A stretch of DNA of 64,000 nucleotides from Thermovibrio ammonificans HB-1. Its GTDB lineage: Bacteria; Aquificota; Aquificia; Desulfurobacteriales; Desulfurobacteriaceae. The translations under genes were made by a program, and so were the position numbers. The DNA lies in assembly GCF_000185805.1 (NCBI RefSeq), contig NC_014926.1, positions 886,418 through 950,417 on the forward strand, in the 5' to 3' direction. Below, in pieces: positions 63,390 through 64,000 of the stretch (position 1 is the first letter of the stretch; each line of letters starts with the position of its first letter). The notes under the pieces are model-generated. The model saw only the letters and a list, made by a program, of their open reading frames with translations, had not been told where the DNA came from and did no database searches.

Positions 63390-64000
63390 AAGGCTACTTC
63401 CTGCTTTTCCTCCACCACCACCTCCCCTTTGTAAAACACCCCGAGTTCAGCTACTTCCAGGAGGAGCACTGGCTCTTTGAGGCGATAGCAGAAGTTTACG
63501 TTCCCCTGATAAAAACCGTAAGGAAGCTAAAAGAAGAGGAAACCGAGGTAAAACTGGGCTTATCCCTAACACCTCCCCTGTGTGAGATGCTCGCCGATCC
63601 TACACTGCAGGGGAAGCTCCGGCAGTTCCTCGATAGGTCCCTCGAGCTTGCAGAGAAAGAGATAAAGAGAACGGAAAAAGAGCCCGAGTTCAACAGACTG
63701 GCAAAGATGTACAGAGAGCACTTCCTATCGGTAAAGGAGGAGCTCGAAAGGCTAAACTGGAACGTTCTAAACGGCTACAGGGAACTCGTAGAAAAAGGAG
63801 CTGTTGAAATAGCCACCTGCGGAGCAACCCACGGCCTGCTGCCGGCCCTACAGCCCGTACCCGAAAGCGTACGGACCCAGATAAAAGTAGCGGTCAAAAA
63901 CTACCTAAAACACTTCCGACGCCGACCCGAAGGCATATGGCTTCCCGAGTGCGGCTACTATCCGGGGCTCGAGGAGGAGCTGCTTAAACACGGGATTCGC
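63386..64000 (+). CDS. GH57 glucan branching-enzyme-like protein, partial
   Basis: 205 codons from ATG 63386 to the window edge, open throughout; the ATG overlaps the DUF4912 stop (ATGA). It starts with FLHHHLPFVKHPE, the DUF1957/GH57 branching-enzyme signature, and reaches the nucleophile region GIWLPECGYYPG with Glu near 190. The full enzyme would make alpha-1,6 branches in glycogen. The C-terminal half, including the catalytic Asp, lies outside the window. Confidence 0.88.
   Translation, partial: MKGYFLLFLHHHLPFVKHPEFSYFQEEHWLFEAIAEVYVPLIKTVRKLKEEETEVKLGLSLTPPLCEMLADPTLQGKLRQFLDRSLELAEKEIKRTEKEPEFNRLAKMYREHFLSVKEELERLNWNVLNGYRELVEKGAVEIATCGATHGLLPALQPVPESVRTQIKVAVKNYLKHFRRRPEGIWLPECGYYPGLEEELLKHGIR

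Noticed and set aside
1-64000. CRISPR arrays, rRNA, tRNA genes and insertion sequences
   Set aside because: I saw no regularly spaced repeats, no tRNA-like cloverleaf sequences, no rRNA signatures and no transposase; absence of tRNAs is by eye and a dedicated scan could still find one.

Overview
The window looks like part of a chromosome of a thermophilic, anaerobic, probably chemolithoautotrophic bacterium. Desulfurobacteriaceae (Aquificota; Thermovibrio/Desulfurobacterium-like) is my best guess. The grounds are a GC-rich third codon position, many four-base gene overlaps, frequent GTG/TTG starts after strong AGGAGG sites, a futalosine-type menaquinone gene, PEP synthase, GH57 glycogen enzymes and a very large multiheme c-type cytochrome. 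The assignment is inference; no rRNA or tRNA gene was seen.

Layout. (1) 1-3046, minus strand: a tandem pair of bacterial dynamin-like GTPases in clearly AT-richer DNA. (2) 3168-14679, plus strand: an NtrC-type response regulator and its histidine kinase, then a near-perfect sigma-54 promoter with two 16-bp palindromes upstream, then eleven closely packed genes. These encode a DUF2202 protein, two small exported or Gln-rich proteins, a DUF4405 haem-type membrane protein, a PqqD-like protein, an ATP-grasp enzyme, a 44-residue Cys-rich lipoprotein, a PLP decarboxylase with a leader-like N-terminus, a urea-transporter/M23-peptidase fusion, an outer-membrane beta-barrel and a TPR protein. This looks like an envelope-directed peptide-modification system under dedicated two-component control, and it is the strongest candidate for an undescribed system. 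(3) 14877-24588, minus strand: an overlapping housekeeping and envelope operon (secreted protein, HIT, lapB, tamB-like, rnhC, sppA, lytic transglycosylase, purD). (4) 24657-27013: a tyrosine recombinase, an AT-rich inverted-repeat region, a gene with two homopolymer frameshifts and a winged-helix protein, possibly a small acquired segment.

(5) 26935-34525: a DUF1786 gene divergent from ftsZ, then on the minus strand murD-ftsW-murG-scpB-cytidylate-kinase-like-pncA. (6) 34687-38955: a secreted PAN-like protein, an M16 peptidase, a SurA-like chaperone and an ADP-ribosylglycohydrolase. (7) 39058-42996: a 1312-codon multiheme cytochrome interrupted in frame by one UGA that is followed by a hairpin fitting the bacterial SECIS layout, so it may be a selenoprotein. 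Divergent from it is a membrane-anchored GltD-like flavoprotein. (8) 44668-47468: a DtxR-type regulator, two tandem MqnE-like radical SAM enzymes and a 45-residue membrane microprotein. (9) 47882 to the end, plus strand: one long operon linking gluconeogenesis to glycogen: ppsA, a 2-hydroxyacid dehydrogenase, pgi, cfa, a nucleotidyltransferase/phosphomutase fusion, two GH57 enzymes, a galT-like gene, glgA, DUF4912 and a third GH57 gene cut by the window edge.
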